From the NCBI GenBank assembly GCA_017411325.1, contig JAFQQJ010000040.1, positions 62,001 to 126,000 on the forward strand: a DNA stretch of 64,000 nt, read 5' to 3'. Positions 19,301 through 27,262 of the stretch are shown here, piece after piece. The DNA is from Clostridia bacterium. Its GTDB lineage: Bacteria; Bacillota; Clostridia; CAKSNL01; HGM11501. Under the pieces are notes generated by a model. That model was given only the letters and a program-made list of their open reading frames with translations, made no database searches and had not been told where the DNA came from. Both the position numbers and the translations under genes were made by a program. Within the stretch, counting starts at the first letter, position 1. Every line of letters begins with the position of its first letter.

Positions 19301-21507
19301 GTAATTTTTGTTCCGGCATCCAGAGTTGTATTGGCTTTAAGATTGATTACTCCGTTATCTGCATTGTTGATTGCATCGATTAAGGAAGAATATTCCTTTC
19401 CGCCTACCTCGCAGACAGCCCCTGTTCCGAATTTTATATCGGAAGGTGTCTTGGGAGGAGCATCTATAGTTACCGTAGAAGATGATGCAGAAGAACCGGT
19501 CTGTGTGCTTGCTCCGGAAGATGCACCTTTAACCCATACTATATTGCTTCCTGATACACTTCCCGTAAATTCCGTATTGGAATCGTTTGTTATATTGTTT
19601 GCACCGGAAACGGAACCTGAAGCAGCCGCAAAAGCAGCACCTTCACCGCCCGGCTCTCTCATTGTCACGCCCATTTTTCCCGAGTAGTCGCCCATAACAA
19701 CCAGCATTGATGAAAAGAAAGGCTGAACATTGTTGTTTTGTGAGCCACCGGAAATTTTGTTTCCTGTAACAGTTGCGTTTCCTGAGAAATATCCGATTGC
19801 CTTGTCGCCGGAGTGGTCGCCTATGTATACGCCTGCTCCCTTCTGTGCGCTGTTTCCTTTTATGCTGCCTCCGCTCATTGTAAGTTCAGCATCATATACT
19901 ATGGATAAAGCACCACCGCTTGTGCCTGCCAGGCAGTTTTCAATGGTTCCGCCAAGCATTGTAAATTTCGCCGCATTCACTCTGAATGCTCCGCCCGTTC
20001 CGAAGGATGAGCAGTTTCTGACGTAGCTTCCGTCTTCCATAGTGAAAGCACATCCGTTCATTACCTGTGCAGCACCACCGCCGTGGCTTCCGTCCTTTGC
20101 ATAACCGTTTTCTAATATTGCGCCCTTCTTCAAGGTCATGGTCGCCTGCTTTTCAAGGGCGAAATGATGTTTATTAAGATCAACCGTTACATTGGAAAAT
20201 TTTGCTTCAACGCCGTAGCCTGTTAATGTAACATCGCCAAGAAGTCTTATTACATATTTTCCGCCGCCGTCAACGGTGAATTTCGTTCCCTCAGGGATTG
20301 TTGTGCCTGCATCTAAAGTAGTATTTGCTTTAAGATTGATTGTTCCGTTATCTGCATTCATAATCGCTTCGTAAAGGGAATTATATTCCGTTCCGCCTAC
20401 TTCGCAGATAACCCCCGTTCCGAATGTTATATTGGTGGGAGTTTTAGGTGGTTCCTGGTTAGTGCTCTGGTTAGTGCCGGATGAGCCGGATGAACCGGAA
20501 TTATTGCCGGCGGGTAAATTCACACTTCCATCCTTGCTCCATACAAGCATTTTGCCTGCCACAGCACCTTTAAGCGCTGTGTTGGAGTCATTAATAACCT
20601 TATCTGCACCGGAAAAGCTTCCCGCTACAACGCCGAATGCGCTTCCTTCTCCGCTTCCGTCAGTAAAGGTTATGCCCATTTCACCGTAATAGTCCCCTGC
20701 CATCACAAGCATTGATGAAAAGAGGGGCTGAACATTACTTGTTACAGCGCTTCCCTTAAGGGTGTTGCCTTTAATGGTTGCACTTCCTGAAATATATGCT
20801 CTTGCTTTATCATCTTTGTGATCACCTATATATACGCCACCGCCTATAGATGCGCTATTTCCAATAATGCTTCCGCCGTTCATTTCCAAAATACCGTCGT
20901 TTACTATCGCCAAAGCTCCGCCCTTTGTTTCTGCTGTACAGTTTTCAATAGTTCCGCCCGTCATAGTAAATTTTGCCGCATTTACGCTGAATGCACCGCC
21001 AACGCCTTCCGAGTAGCAGTTTTTAACCCGGCTTCCATCTTCCATTGTGAAGAAGCATCCGTCCTTAACTTCTGCCGCGCCGCCGCCAAAGCTTTCCTTG
21101 TATGCATAGCCGTTTTCAAGAACCGCTCCGTTCATCAAGGTCATTGATGCTTGCTTTTCAAGGATGAAATGACGTTTGTTTAAGTCCACAGTTACGTTTG
21201 TAAAGCGGGCGTCAGTTCCATAGCCCGATAAGGTGACATCACCTGCGAGGGTTATTCTGTATTTTCCCTCACCGTCAACGGTGAATTTCGTTCCTTCGGG
21301 AATAGCTCCCATATCCAGAATTGCATTGTCTGTAAGATTAATTGTTTTTCCGTCTGCATTTTTCATCGCTTCTAAAAGCGAAGTGTATTTTATCTCTTTG
21401 ATTTCACATACATATCCTGATGCAAAAGCACAGGGCATAAAGCTTAAGCATATAGCAAGAACACAGATCAAAGAAATGAGCTTTTTTAAGTTATTAAGTA
21501 TTCTCAT
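16309..21507 (-). CDS. Secreted beta-helix / discoidin / stalk-domain protein, 1732 residues
   Basis: A signal peptide (MRILNNLKKLISLICVLAI) ends at AFASG. Four beta-helix modules follow, three of them very alike (boxes VCEVGGxEYxSL and FTVDGGGKYVIRLLGDVTL) and one diverged module starting CYIGTNTGKTY. Next come two F5/8-type-C (discoidin) segments, the first with DGNYLNHWHS and the second with ATYDGGHWAGNIIDN. The C-terminus is a duplicated copper-amine-oxidase N-terminal-like (stalk) domain, recognised by GTTFIPLRGLLELMGAEISWD and RTFVPIRFISEQLGYNVSWD. That stalk fold is common on secreted clostridial proteins and is not itself an oxidase. The ribosome site is AAAGGAGG. The gene begins 13 bp after the GH99-like gene and is followed by the 1083-residue gene. 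A carbohydrate-binding surface role is inferred from the discoidin segments. Confidence 0.88.
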   Translation of the reverse strand: MRILNNLKKLISLICVLAICLSFMPCAFASGYVCEIKEIKYTSLLEAMKNADGKTINLTDNAILDMGAIPEGTKFTVDGEGKYRITLAGDVTLSGYGTDARFTNVTVDLNKRHFILEKQASMTLMNGAVLENGYAYKESFGGGAAEVKDGCFFTMEDGSRVKNCYSEGVGGAFSVNAAKFTMTGGTIENCTAETKGGALAIVNDGILEMNGGSIIGNSASIGGGVYIGDHKDDKARAYISGSATIKGNTLKGSAVTSNVQPLFSSMLVMAGDYYGEMGITFTDGSGEGSAFGVVAGSFSGADKVINDSNTALKGAVAGKMLVWSKDGSVNLPAGNNSGSSGSSGTNQSTNQEPPKTPTNITFGTGVICEVGGTEYNSLYEAIMNADNGTINLKANTTLDAGTTIPEGTKFTVDGGGKYVIRLLGDVTLTGYGVEAKFSNVTVDLNKHHFALEKQATMTLKKGAILENGYAKDGSHGGGAAQVMNGCAFTMEDGSYVRNCSSFGTGGAFRVNAAKFTMLGGTIENCLAGTSGGALSIVYDAELTMSGGSIKGNSAQKGAGVYIGDHSGDKAIGYFSGNATVTGNKISGGSQNNNVQPFFSSMLVVMGDYSGKMGVTMREPGGEGAAFAAASGSVSGANNITNDSNTEFTGSVSGSNIVWVKGASSGASTQTGSSASSSTVTIDAPPKTPSDIKFGTGAVCEVGGKEYSSLIDAINNADNGVINLKANTTLDAGTKITEGKKFTVDGGGKYVIRLLGDVTLTGYGVEARFSNVTVDLNKYHFALERQASMTLKKGAILENGYAASGSHGGGAAQVMNACRFTMEEGSFVRDCTSDGAGGAFRVNAATFEMKGGTITNCTAGTSGGALAIVYDANLIMSGGIIKGNRAEKGAGIYVGDHSGDVAAAKISGGAVITGNTLKNGSAENNVQTFFPSMLVISGAYTGEMGVTMREEGGEGSGFASLEGAVSGLEKIYLDKDKSLKGAASGSNAIWSKNGAPVSGSQSGNAGTSDKGTPSCYIGTNTGKTYTNLAEAISKSKGDTIHLLGDMTWSTGSRSIDNTYFTIDGHGYKVSVSGDVKIYQSSHVKLKDVTVDLGGKTNFFVHSTGKLTLMDGAVIENGKAANGGGILIQEDGEVYMEKGSIVRKNFTAGGGGGIRVHDGGLLVMKGGTVTENTAGDGAGIYVTENGKVVLSGDVIVEGNKDRSGNNSNLVLQKSDYLILRDEITGSIGVNLIDSAASGTPFALISGNVKGVTKLYSDTGEKLVGSVKDGKVVFASKSGAIDSGSGEFIYEEPSNLTIEFLPKDGWSVEANSGSESGKKNLIDGNYLNHWHSSYKVENNAIVSKDDPPFDLDVILPEETVISGFAYTPRVEGGAGVPSHVKFYMEENGEWKELGDYEIGSLKETRRENFICNIAVKKVRLQILDGMGGYGTLAEIDLLEANPLNEIVSGYDEFKEYSTTEALYPIDTSKAKATYDGGHWAGNIIDNVLDGTSSFFQNQNATSREIYVDLGAVYNLSAVSYEPRLDGSPGYWYDYTIYASDDGEEYYEVGKRFAREFSAELQYTKFDETVTTRYFKFVVNRSYNGLISCTDLRFYENYEEHEKRVNAEKETYTLVIGNKEITHKNGTVTLDTAPYIENGTTFIPLRGLLELMGAEISWDNEVQGITVVKGDTKIYLQIMYKNVIVTTPQYGEAQFTLLAEPRITDNRTFVPIRFISEQLGYNVSWDGVTKTVTITN

Positions 21508-21520
21508 ATATGTACCTCCT

Positions 21521-24229
21521 TTATCCCAAATAGCTCAAAGCCATTGTTACAGCATCAGCTTTCGCATTTCCGATGACATAAACTCCGCTTCCCATATTGG
21601 TAACCGTTTTTCCAATAACCTCAGAAAACAGGCTTACGGGAACATAAATTCTTCCGTCAACAACTGTTACGGGAGCTGAAATTGTTTTAAGTCTTCCGTT
21701 TGCTCTCGCTTCATAAGAGCCGATAGCTGTATAATACCAGTTCTTTTCAGCGATATCCGTAAGGTCATCTGTCATACGGTAATCATAGAAATAGAATATG
21801 TTTGTAAGGTAGTTATACTCAACCTTGGAAAGTCCGTGTCCCATAAGCTCCTCAAAGGTTTCGGCAGGAACATAAAGTGTTCCGTTCATTTCAAAGGGAG
21901 TAACAGATGTATCCTTTTCGTAAACGGTTTTTATACCGCCTTCGGAAATCATCTTTCCGCATCCCGCTTTAATTACGCCTGCACCGTCAAGTGCCGCCTT
22001 CTCGGAAGAGGTCAATGCTTTCTGCTCTATTTCTGTATAAAGATAATTGAATCTTCCGATGGGAGCAGAAGTTCCCTTTTCGTAAAGCTCAAGAACATCA
22101 GAAAATGCTCCGTGTACCCATTTGAATTCAAAATCAACCGTGCCGGTTTCCGAAAGAAGTGCTTTAGGAACTGAAAGCTGCATTGTGTTTCCGTTTCTTA
22201 CGATAGCTGCTTCTCCCACATAGGTTGCCTGATTGTCAGCCGAAAGAGCTTCTACGGCTGCGCCGCCGTTTCTGCCGATTACAAAATCATATCCCGAAAA
22301 TCCGGTTGCGGGATTTCTGTCAATGTTTATGTAAAGTGCGGTATCAGAAAGGCTCTTACCTTCCAATGTCTTTGCCATAAAGTAGAAGTTTGATGCATCT
22401 CTTGCCACCTTTGATTCTGTCACTCTTACAGAGGATTCTGTCTTATACGTCCATACCTTTCCGGTTTCGGGATTCTGAAAACCGGAGGTTGAATCTCTGT
22501 CAAGTCCGGGATAGTTGTAAAATCCGGGAGTCACACTTCCCCACTGAGCAATGTCGCCGTTTATATCAATCGTTGCTTCAGCTCCTGCAAGCGGTGCAGG
22601 GCGAACGCCCTTGTATTTTCGACAGAAGTCAACCAAAAGGTTGTAATAGTCATCCTTTACCGCTGTCTTCGTAGGTTCAAAGTCACGGCTCTTATTTGTA
22701 TCAAAGGTATCAACGAATACGTTGGAATAGCCCCAGGCACTGCTCTGTCTGTCGGCAGTATATTCGTTCCAGCCGGTTATAAATACAAGGTGAGGATCTA
22801 AATCCAACGCATATCTCGCCTGCTCGCGGAAGAAGTACGCCTTTCTCGGTGCATCGGCAGAATAGTCATCTCCGAATACGTTTGAAAAGCTCTTTCCCAT
22901 TGCATAAGGAAGGCTGAAGGCATAAGGAGAGGGATTTTTACCCTGGGAGTAAGGAATGTTTGCCGCCATACCGAGAGTTGTCATTTCCGCTCTTCCGTCC
23001 TCGGTATCTTTACCGAGTGTAGCTCCCTGAGGGAAGGGCTCAAGCCATCTCCAGTTATCCTCGTGTCCTTTTCCGTCATTACGCCAGGTAAATGTATCTG
23101 TAATATTCTCAACAAAGGTTTTCCACTCGGTGTCTTCTGCAGAAATACCGCCCATTGCCGACTTTGCACTCGTCGCACCCATCATAAAGGGCTTTCCGTC
23201 AAGATAGTACCACATATCGGTAAAGTCATTTTCAACAAAACCGATGTTATAAATTGATCCGAGAAGTCCAATCATTGTTTCGCTCTGCTTTTCTCCGACA
23301 AACAGTGCGAATTTCGGAACATTTATTCCTTCTTTTTTCGCATCTCTCATTGCCTTTATCATGGTATTCCAACCCTCGGAAATGTTAACGCCGTTTGTAT
23401 AGTCAAGAATTATTGCATCAACTCCCGCCGATGCAAGAAGCTCCATCTGCTGACGGTATACCCAATATTCAAGACTTGAATAAAACCCAAAAACAGATTC
23501 GCCCCAGAAAAATTCCGCCGTGCCCTTCCATGCTTCGCTGTTAGGATTGGATAAAGCATCGGGGTATTTTGAAACCTCTTCGGAAATTATCTTTGCCGGA
23601 GTATTTCCCTCTCCGGGATTCCAGTTCCAGAAGAACATCATAACGTCTCTTCCGTCTTTCGGTGCGCCAACCTCAGGATACTCTGCAACCTGACGGCCCA
23701 TTTCGTCCGTCGAAACCCAGGTATCGGAATAATAGTCCCTTAAGTATTCATCTGAAACCTGATCGGTAAGTGCCGTGTCGTTATGAGGTTTTTTACTTAA
23801 GGTGATTTTTTCAACCAGATAATTACCGCCAATACCGTTCCAGTAGCTTTCTGCAAAGTATATATCGTGAACTCCGCTTACGCCTTCTATGTATGCAGAA
23901 TAGGAAGTGCCGGTTTCGCTCATTACAATAGTTCCTATCTGCTTACCGCTTACGGGATTATCTATCATAACACGAAGCGCCGCACCGTTGTCCCATCCGA
24001 CAATTTTAACAGCACCTTCAAGGGTTACCGACTGTATTCCGGTAAGATCAATACCCTTATAGCCGATATATCCCCCTCTTTTCATATCTTTCGCTGCGCC
24101 ACCTGACACGGATACTTCTTTGTTAAAATCTGCATTTGACGGCAAAAGCACAATATCGCCTTCTGCAAAAACAGATATTGCAGAAAACATAAGCATTGCC
24201 GAAAGCAACAAGCATAATATTTTTTTCAT
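21521..24229 (-). CDS. Secreted GH99-like TIM-barrel glycoside hydrolase with binding and stalk domains, 902 residues
   Basis: The signal peptide is MKKILCLLLSAMLMFSAIS with cleavage near VFAEG. Residues of about 30-150 look like a CBM6-type beta-sandwich (YIGYKGIDLTG, ALRVMID). A TIM-barrel domain follows with MMFFWNWNPGEGN, AGVDAIILDYTNG and HLVFITGWNEY, the pattern of GH99/GH71-like clan members; the exact family and substrate cannot be fixed by eye. A CBM9/DOMON-like segment comes next (ATIDINGDIAQWG). The C-terminus has two stalk-type copies (GTLYVPAETFEELMG and RIYVPVSLFSEVIG). The ribosome site is AGAGG. It is the first gene after the LacI-type regulator, 186 nt downstream of it and behind a four-hairpin leader, and it heads the beta-helix gene run. 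Confidence 0.75.
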   Translation of the reverse strand: MKKILCLLLSAMLMFSAISVFAEGDIVLLPSNADFNKEVSVSGGAAKDMKRGGYIGYKGIDLTGIQSVTLEGAVKIVGWDNGAALRVMIDNPVSGKQIGTIVMSETGTSYSAYIEGVSGVHDIYFAESYWNGIGGNYLVEKITLSKKPHNDTALTDQVSDEYLRDYYSDTWVSTDEMGRQVAEYPEVGAPKDGRDVMMFFWNWNPGEGNTPAKIISEEVSKYPDALSNPNSEAWKGTAEFFWGESVFGFYSSLEYWVYRQQMELLASAGVDAIILDYTNGVNISEGWNTMIKAMRDAKKEGINVPKFALFVGEKQSETMIGLLGSIYNIGFVENDFTDMWYYLDGKPFMMGATSAKSAMGGISAEDTEWKTFVENITDTFTWRNDGKGHEDNWRWLEPFPQGATLGKDTEDGRAEMTTLGMAANIPYSQGKNPSPYAFSLPYAMGKSFSNVFGDDYSADAPRKAYFFREQARYALDLDPHLVFITGWNEYTADRQSSAWGYSNVFVDTFDTNKSRDFEPTKTAVKDDYYNLLVDFCRKYKGVRPAPLAGAEATIDINGDIAQWGSVTPGFYNYPGLDRDSTSGFQNPETGKVWTYKTESSVRVTESKVARDASNFYFMAKTLEGKSLSDTALYINIDRNPATGFSGYDFVIGRNGGAAVEALSADNQATYVGEAAIVRNGNTMQLSVPKALLSETGTVDFEFKWVHGAFSDVLELYEKGTSAPIGRFNYLYTEIEQKALTSSEKAALDGAGVIKAGCGKMISEGGIKTVYEKDTSVTPFEMNGTLYVPAETFEELMGHGLSKVEYNYLTNIFYFYDYRMTDDLTDIAEKNWYYTAIGSYEARANGRLKTISAPVTVVDGRIYVPVSLFSEVIGKTVTNMGSGVYVIGNAKADAVTMALSYLG

Positions 24230-24267
24230 AACGGTACCTCTTTCTTTGAAAATACTTTTTGAAAGGC

Positions 24268-24367
24268 CCTCCGGGGTTGCCCCCGGAGGACGTCGGATGG
24301 TGAAAAGTCATCCGACAGAGTGGTTTCTATGAGCCTTGGCCCATAGTTTACGGAGTTGCCTCCGTAA
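24268..24367 (-). promoter_or_regulatory. Four consecutive hairpins in the leader of the GH99-like gene
   Basis: In transcript order the stems are 24367-24360 with 24355-24348 (8 bp, GCAA loop), 24346-24339 with 24334-24327 (8 bp including one G-U, CAAG loop), 24316-24309 with 24299-24292 (8 bp, 9-nt loop) and 24289-24281 with 24276-24268 (9 bp, GCAA loop). None is followed by a U-tract on the coding strand. They sit between the LacI stop and the AGAGG ribosome site. An untranslated regulatory or stabilising leader is more likely than terminators. Confidence 0.6.
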
Positions 24368-24415
24368 GGAAGGAAACATATATAAAAACATATCAATGTT
24401 TTTACCGGATTAAAA

Positions 24416-25354
24416 TCAGACAGAACCGCGCTCGATTATGCGGTGCTCAACATAGTGCACCCGCTTTTTAGCCACTTTTCCGCTCATAATATAATTAACT
24501 GCCGTTTTTATCATATCGTGCACATCGTATGTGACAGAATCAAGCTTCATCCCTATTTTTTCGATTATAGCCACATCGTCAATGCCGATAATGCCCACCT
24601 TTGCTTTTTTTGCGGTTGCCACAAGCGGAAGCGCATACACATCCGCTTCGCAGATAAGCGCTGTTTTGCTTTTTTCAAACAGTCTGTTCTTTACTTCTCC
24701 GGCACTGACGAACTCATATTCAATGCCTATTCTTTCCACAGCCTCCGCAAAACCGCGTCTTCGTTCCTTGCTTCCCGTGGTAGATTTTTCACCCGGTTCG
24801 GAACCCAAGTACAAAAGCTTTTCATAGCCCTTGGAGCAGACATATTCAACCATATCGTTTAATACCTTTACATCATCGATTCCAACGAAAGGGATCGAAG
24901 GCAATTTATTATAAACCGTTATAATCGGAATTTTCAGAGACAAAAGCCAGTTTTCATACTCCTTATCCGTATTGATGGGACACAGCACTATTCCGTCGAC
25001 CTGCATACAATAAAGACTTTCAACACATCTTTTCTCCTCGTCCTTGTCGCTGTAGCTGAACATAACAACCAGGGAATAATCGTTCTCCAGACAAAATTTT
25101 GAAAAGCGCATAAGTAAATCAGAATTTGATAAATTATGTGTTTCCTGAAGTACAATACCTATGCTTCCCGCCTTTCCGCTTGCACGGTTAAAATGCTGAA
25201 TGCTGGGGCGGTAACCGTACTCTTTCGCTACTCTCAAAATCATTTCTTTTGTCTCCGGTTTTATCCCTCCGCGGTTATTAAGAGCTCTGTCAATTGTCCC
25301 CTGAGACACACCACAAATTTCTGCCAGTTTCGCAGTTGACATATTTCTTCGCAA
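24416..25354 (-). CDS. LacI-family transcription regulator
   Basis: The N-terminus carries a LacI helix-turn-helix (TAKLAEICGVSQGTIDRALN) and the hinge motif VAKEYGYRP. A periplasmic-binding-protein-like effector domain follows (SIGIVLQETH, VDGIVLCPIN, VGIIGIDDVAIIEKIG). I chose the TTG at 25354 because GGGAGG lies 7 nt before it. An upstream ATG at 25390 would put that ribosome site inside the gene, and the next ATG (25342) is 19 nt from it. The product has 312 residues. Its own promoter (25463-25491) carries a 16-bp dyad on the -35 box, so autoregulation is likely. The same dyad stands before neighbouring sugar genes. The effector is probably a sugar or sugar derivative (inferred). Confidence 0.88.
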   Translation of the reverse strand: MRRNMSTAKLAEICGVSQGTIDRALNNRGGIKPETKEMILRVAKEYGYRPSIQHFNRASGKAGSIGIVLQETHNLSNSDLLMRFSKFCLENDYSLVVMFSYSDKDEEKRCVESLYCMQVDGIVLCPINTDKEYENWLLSLKIPIITVYNKLPSIPFVGIDDVKVLNDMVEYVCSKGYEKLLYLGSEPGEKSTTGSKERRRGFAEAVERIGIEYEFVSAGEVKNRLFEKSKTALICEADVYALPLVATAKKAKVGIIGIDDVAIIEKIGMKLDSVTYDVHDMIKTAVNYIMSGKVAKKRVHYVEHRIIERGSV

Positions 25355-25462
25355 AAGATCGCCTCCCAAAGATAAAATTTCAAAAATCAAAATGTATCTT
25401 CAAGCCTTGATTTTACTGGATTTTTACATAGAAAAACAAAGCTTGTTTCCCATCATAATTTA

Positions 25463-25499
25463 ATTATACATTGTGCATTTTTTCGTGTCAACATACACG
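25463..25499 (-). promoter_or_regulatory. Promoter of the LacI-type gene with overlapping operator
   Basis: On the minus strand TTGACA (25491-25486) and TATAAT (25468-25463) are separated by 17 nt, a perfect sigma-A promoter. The 16-bp dyad CGTGTCAACATACACG covers 25484-25499 and therefore overlaps the -35 box, as expected for repression by a LacI-type dimer. The identical 16 bp recurs at 26751. Confidence 0.85.
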
Positions 25500-25566
25500 T
25501 TTTGACAAGAAAAAATTTATTTTTTATTGTTAAAAATTCACAAAAATCCCAAAAAAATTCCCCTGT

Positions 25567-25612
25567 AAAAAAAGCGGAAAACGGCGTAACCTCTTTTTGA
25601 GATTACACCGTT
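25567..25612 (-). terminator. Intrinsic terminator after the oxidoreductase gene
   Basis: A 14-bp stem with two G-U pairs (25612-25599 with 25593-25580) has a 5-nt loop. It is followed by TTCCGC and a run of seven T on the minus strand. It lies just after the stop at 25625. Confidence 0.85.
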
Positions 25613-25624
25613 AAACTCCGACCA

Positions 25625-26683
25625 TTAAAAATCGTATTCTATTTTTACCGCGCTTCCTGTTTTTGCAGCCTCAACAACAGCCCTGCAAACCGCAACCGTT
25701 GCTGCACCTTCACGTCCTGTCATCATTAGTGGCTTTCCGTCAAGTAACGCTTCCCTCATAACCTTGTGTTCCTGCGCCACATTGTGGTTATTAAGGCTGA
25801 CCTTTATAAGGTGTCTTATCTCGCGCTCACTCCCTGTTCCGAAGTAGCCGTCCGCAAAGTGTCCGTCCTTTGTGCTCTTTTCAAGGCAAAGAGTAAGATA
25901 CGGAGTTGTGTTGTCTACGATAATTGTTCCCTTTGTTCCGTAAAGAACAGTTCTCATAGTATAGTCTCTCTTACAACCTACCGATGTAAATACCTTTCCT
26001 ATTACGTCGTTCGGGAATTTCATAATAGCAACGGTTGTATCGTTTACCGGCCAGTCTGTAAGCACCTTGTGGTTACTGTATGCCATTGTCTCTATAGGAT
26101 TTCCTGCTATCCAGCGTAAAAGGTCTATGGCGTGGCAGGCACCTCCGATAATCGGCTCTCTGTCCTTATCTACGCGCCAGTTGTCAACACCCGGAATAAG
26201 TGCATAGTCGTGAGCATACTCAGACTCAACATAGTAAAGCTCTCCGATAACACCGGCATCTACCATTTCCTTAGCCTTTACAAAGCCCGGGGTAAAACGG
26301 CATACCTGTCCGACCATCAATAGCTTTCCGCTTTCTTCCTGAGCCTTGATCATTTCCTTACACTCGTCAAGGAAAAGTGCCATAGGCTTTTCGCACAGTA
26401 CATTATTGCCCGCTTTAAGGGCAGCTACCGTTGCACCTGCATGAGCTTTATCGCTGGTTGCTACAGTAACTATATCAAATTTCATTTTGGCAAGCATTTC
26501 TTCATAATTATCGAAACAAACTGCATCTTCCAAGCCGTATCTCACTTTTTTGTCGTTGCACCATTTCATGTGCTTATCGCAGATAGCCGTAATTTTAACG
26601 CCTTCCATTTTTGTAAGCGCTTCAAGATGGCTTCCTCCGAATGAGCCGCAGCCTATAAGTCCATAATTTAAAGTCTTTGCCAT
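25625..26683 (-). CDS. Gfo/Idh/MocA-family NAD(P)-dependent oxidoreductase
   Basis: The N-terminal Rossmann fold shows GLIGCGSFGGSH, then the family motif CEKPMAL. The C-terminal alpha/beta domain shows GGACHAIDLLRWIAGNP, where the histidine matches the catalytic position of the family. The start at 26683 is supported by GGAGG seven nt upstream, giving 352 residues; an upstream in-frame ATG at 26761 lies inside the promoter. Members oxidise or reduce hydroxyl groups of sugars, inositols or glycosides; the substrate here is not visible. The promoter carries the LacI dyad. The isomerase-like gene at 29346 is a frequent partner of such enzymes. Confidence 0.9.
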   Translation of the reverse strand: MAKTLNYGLIGCGSFGGSHLEALTKMEGVKITAICDKHMKWCNDKKVRYGLEDAVCFDNYEEMLAKMKFDIVTVATSDKAHAGATVAALKAGNNVLCEKPMALFLDECKEMIKAQEESGKLLMVGQVCRFTPGFVKAKEMVDAGVIGELYYVESEYAHDYALIPGVDNWRVDKDREPIIGGACHAIDLLRWIAGNPIETMAYSNHKVLTDWPVNDTTVAIMKFPNDVIGKVFTSVGCKRDYTMRTVLYGTKGTIIVDNTTPYLTLCLEKSTKDGHFADGYFGTGSEREIRHLIKVSLNNHNVAQEHKVMREALLDGKPLMMTGREGAATVAVCRAVVEAAKTGSAVKIEYDF

Positions 26684-26729
26684 GATATTACCTCCAAACT
26701 TCTGCTTATTCTTTTTGCGTGTTATAATC

Positions 26730-26766
26730 ATTATAAAATCAATAAAAAAACGTGTCAACATACACG
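26730..26766 (-). promoter_or_regulatory. Promoter of the oxidoreductase gene with overlapping operator
   Basis: Minus-strand TTGACA (26758-26753), 17-nt spacer and TATAAT (26735-26730). The dyad CGTGTCAACATACACG at 26751-26766 overlaps the -35 box and matches the site at 25484 in all 16 bases. Confidence 0.85.
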
Positions 26767-26789
26767 TTTTTTTATTTTTTTACTGCATA

Positions 26790-26824
26790 AAAAAGGGGCT
26801 GTAAAATAATTACAGCCCCTTTTT
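26790..26824. terminator. Bidirectional terminator hairpin
   Basis: GGGGCTGTA (26795-26803) pairs with TACAGCCCC (26811-26819), with a 7-nt loop and flanking A/T runs that act as U-tracts on either strand. It stands apart from any clear gene end, so it may end an RNA from the 26.83-27.05 kb gap. Confidence 0.7.
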
Positions 26825-26851
26825 CAGGAGATAGGAAAAAATGCTTCAGAA

Positions 26852-26909
26852 CGGACAAACTGCACCGCCCGAAGGCGTATATAGATACGTTGAGGGTGAA
26901 GTTTGTTCG
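26852..26909. ncRNA. Possible structured RNA: three-way junction
   Basis: A 10-bp stem (26852-26861 with 26900-26909) is extended by CACC/GGTG (26863-26866 with 26895-26898). It encloses two small hairpins, GCC-CGAA-GGC (26867-26876) and GTAT-ATAG-ATAC (26877-26888). The strand cannot be decided. It is flanked by terminator-like hairpins at 26790-26824 and 26932-26957. I do not recognise an RNA family. A remnant of a small mobile repeat is an alternative. Confidence 0.4.
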
Positions 26910-26931
26910 TAGCAAAAAGGCTTAAAATGAA

Positions 26932-26957
26932 GAAAAATCGCAGGAATGCGATTTTTC
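26932..26957. terminator. Perfect 11-bp hairpin with A/T-rich arms
   Basis: GAAAAATCGCA (26932-26942) pairs with TGCGATTTTTC (26947-26957) across a 4-nt loop. The T-rich arm allows terminator function on either strand. It lies 22 nt from the three-way junction. No confident gene lies within this gap (26767-27193) other than the fragment at 27053. Confidence 0.5.
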
Positions 26958-27052
26958 AACACTATTTTACAACATAGAGTTTGTAACTTTGCCCAATCCA
27001 CTAATTTATTTGCCTTTTTGCGGTCTGGACTTTTTTTACATCTCCTTAAATA

Positions 27053-27208
27053 TTAAAGTTTATCTCGGTTTGCTGTCATATCCCATATCTTTTCTCCGTC
27101 ACGAAGGTGGCTTAAAACCTTCATATAAGCACGAACTTCTTCGTTTTTGATGGGATATGTACCTTCGCCTCCGAAATCCTTATAAAGCACATACGTGTAT
27201 ATTGACAC
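27053..27208 (-). pseudogene. Short coding fragment, probably the C-terminal remnant of a lost gene
   Basis: A minus-strand frame of 51 codons runs from a GTG at 27208 to TAA at 27053. It contains YVLYKDFGGEGTYPI, then KNEEVRAYMKVLSHL and RDGEKIWDMTANRDKL, protein-like in composition. The only possible start is inside the operator/promoter of the plus-strand gene, and no ribosome site precedes it, so I read it as the tail of a gene truncated when this promoter region formed. The family is not recognised. Confidence 0.4.
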
Positions 27209-27229
27209 GAAATCATAAAGATTTATAAT
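27194..27229 (+). promoter_or_regulatory. Promoter of the YgjV-like gene with overlapping operator
   Basis: TTGACA (27202-27207), 16-nt spacer and TATAAT (27224-27229). The dyad CGTGTATATTGACACG at 27194-27209 matches the inverted form of the sites at 25484 and 26751 in all but one position and overlaps the -35 box. Confidence 0.85.
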
Positions 27230-27262
27230 TTAAGTAAAGGAATAATAAAGGAGAATAAATCC

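Noticed and set aside
24268..24289. Terminator of the LacI-type gene
   Set aside because: The stem is strong but on the minus strand it is followed by GCCTTTC rather than a U-tract, and three similar hairpins precede it.
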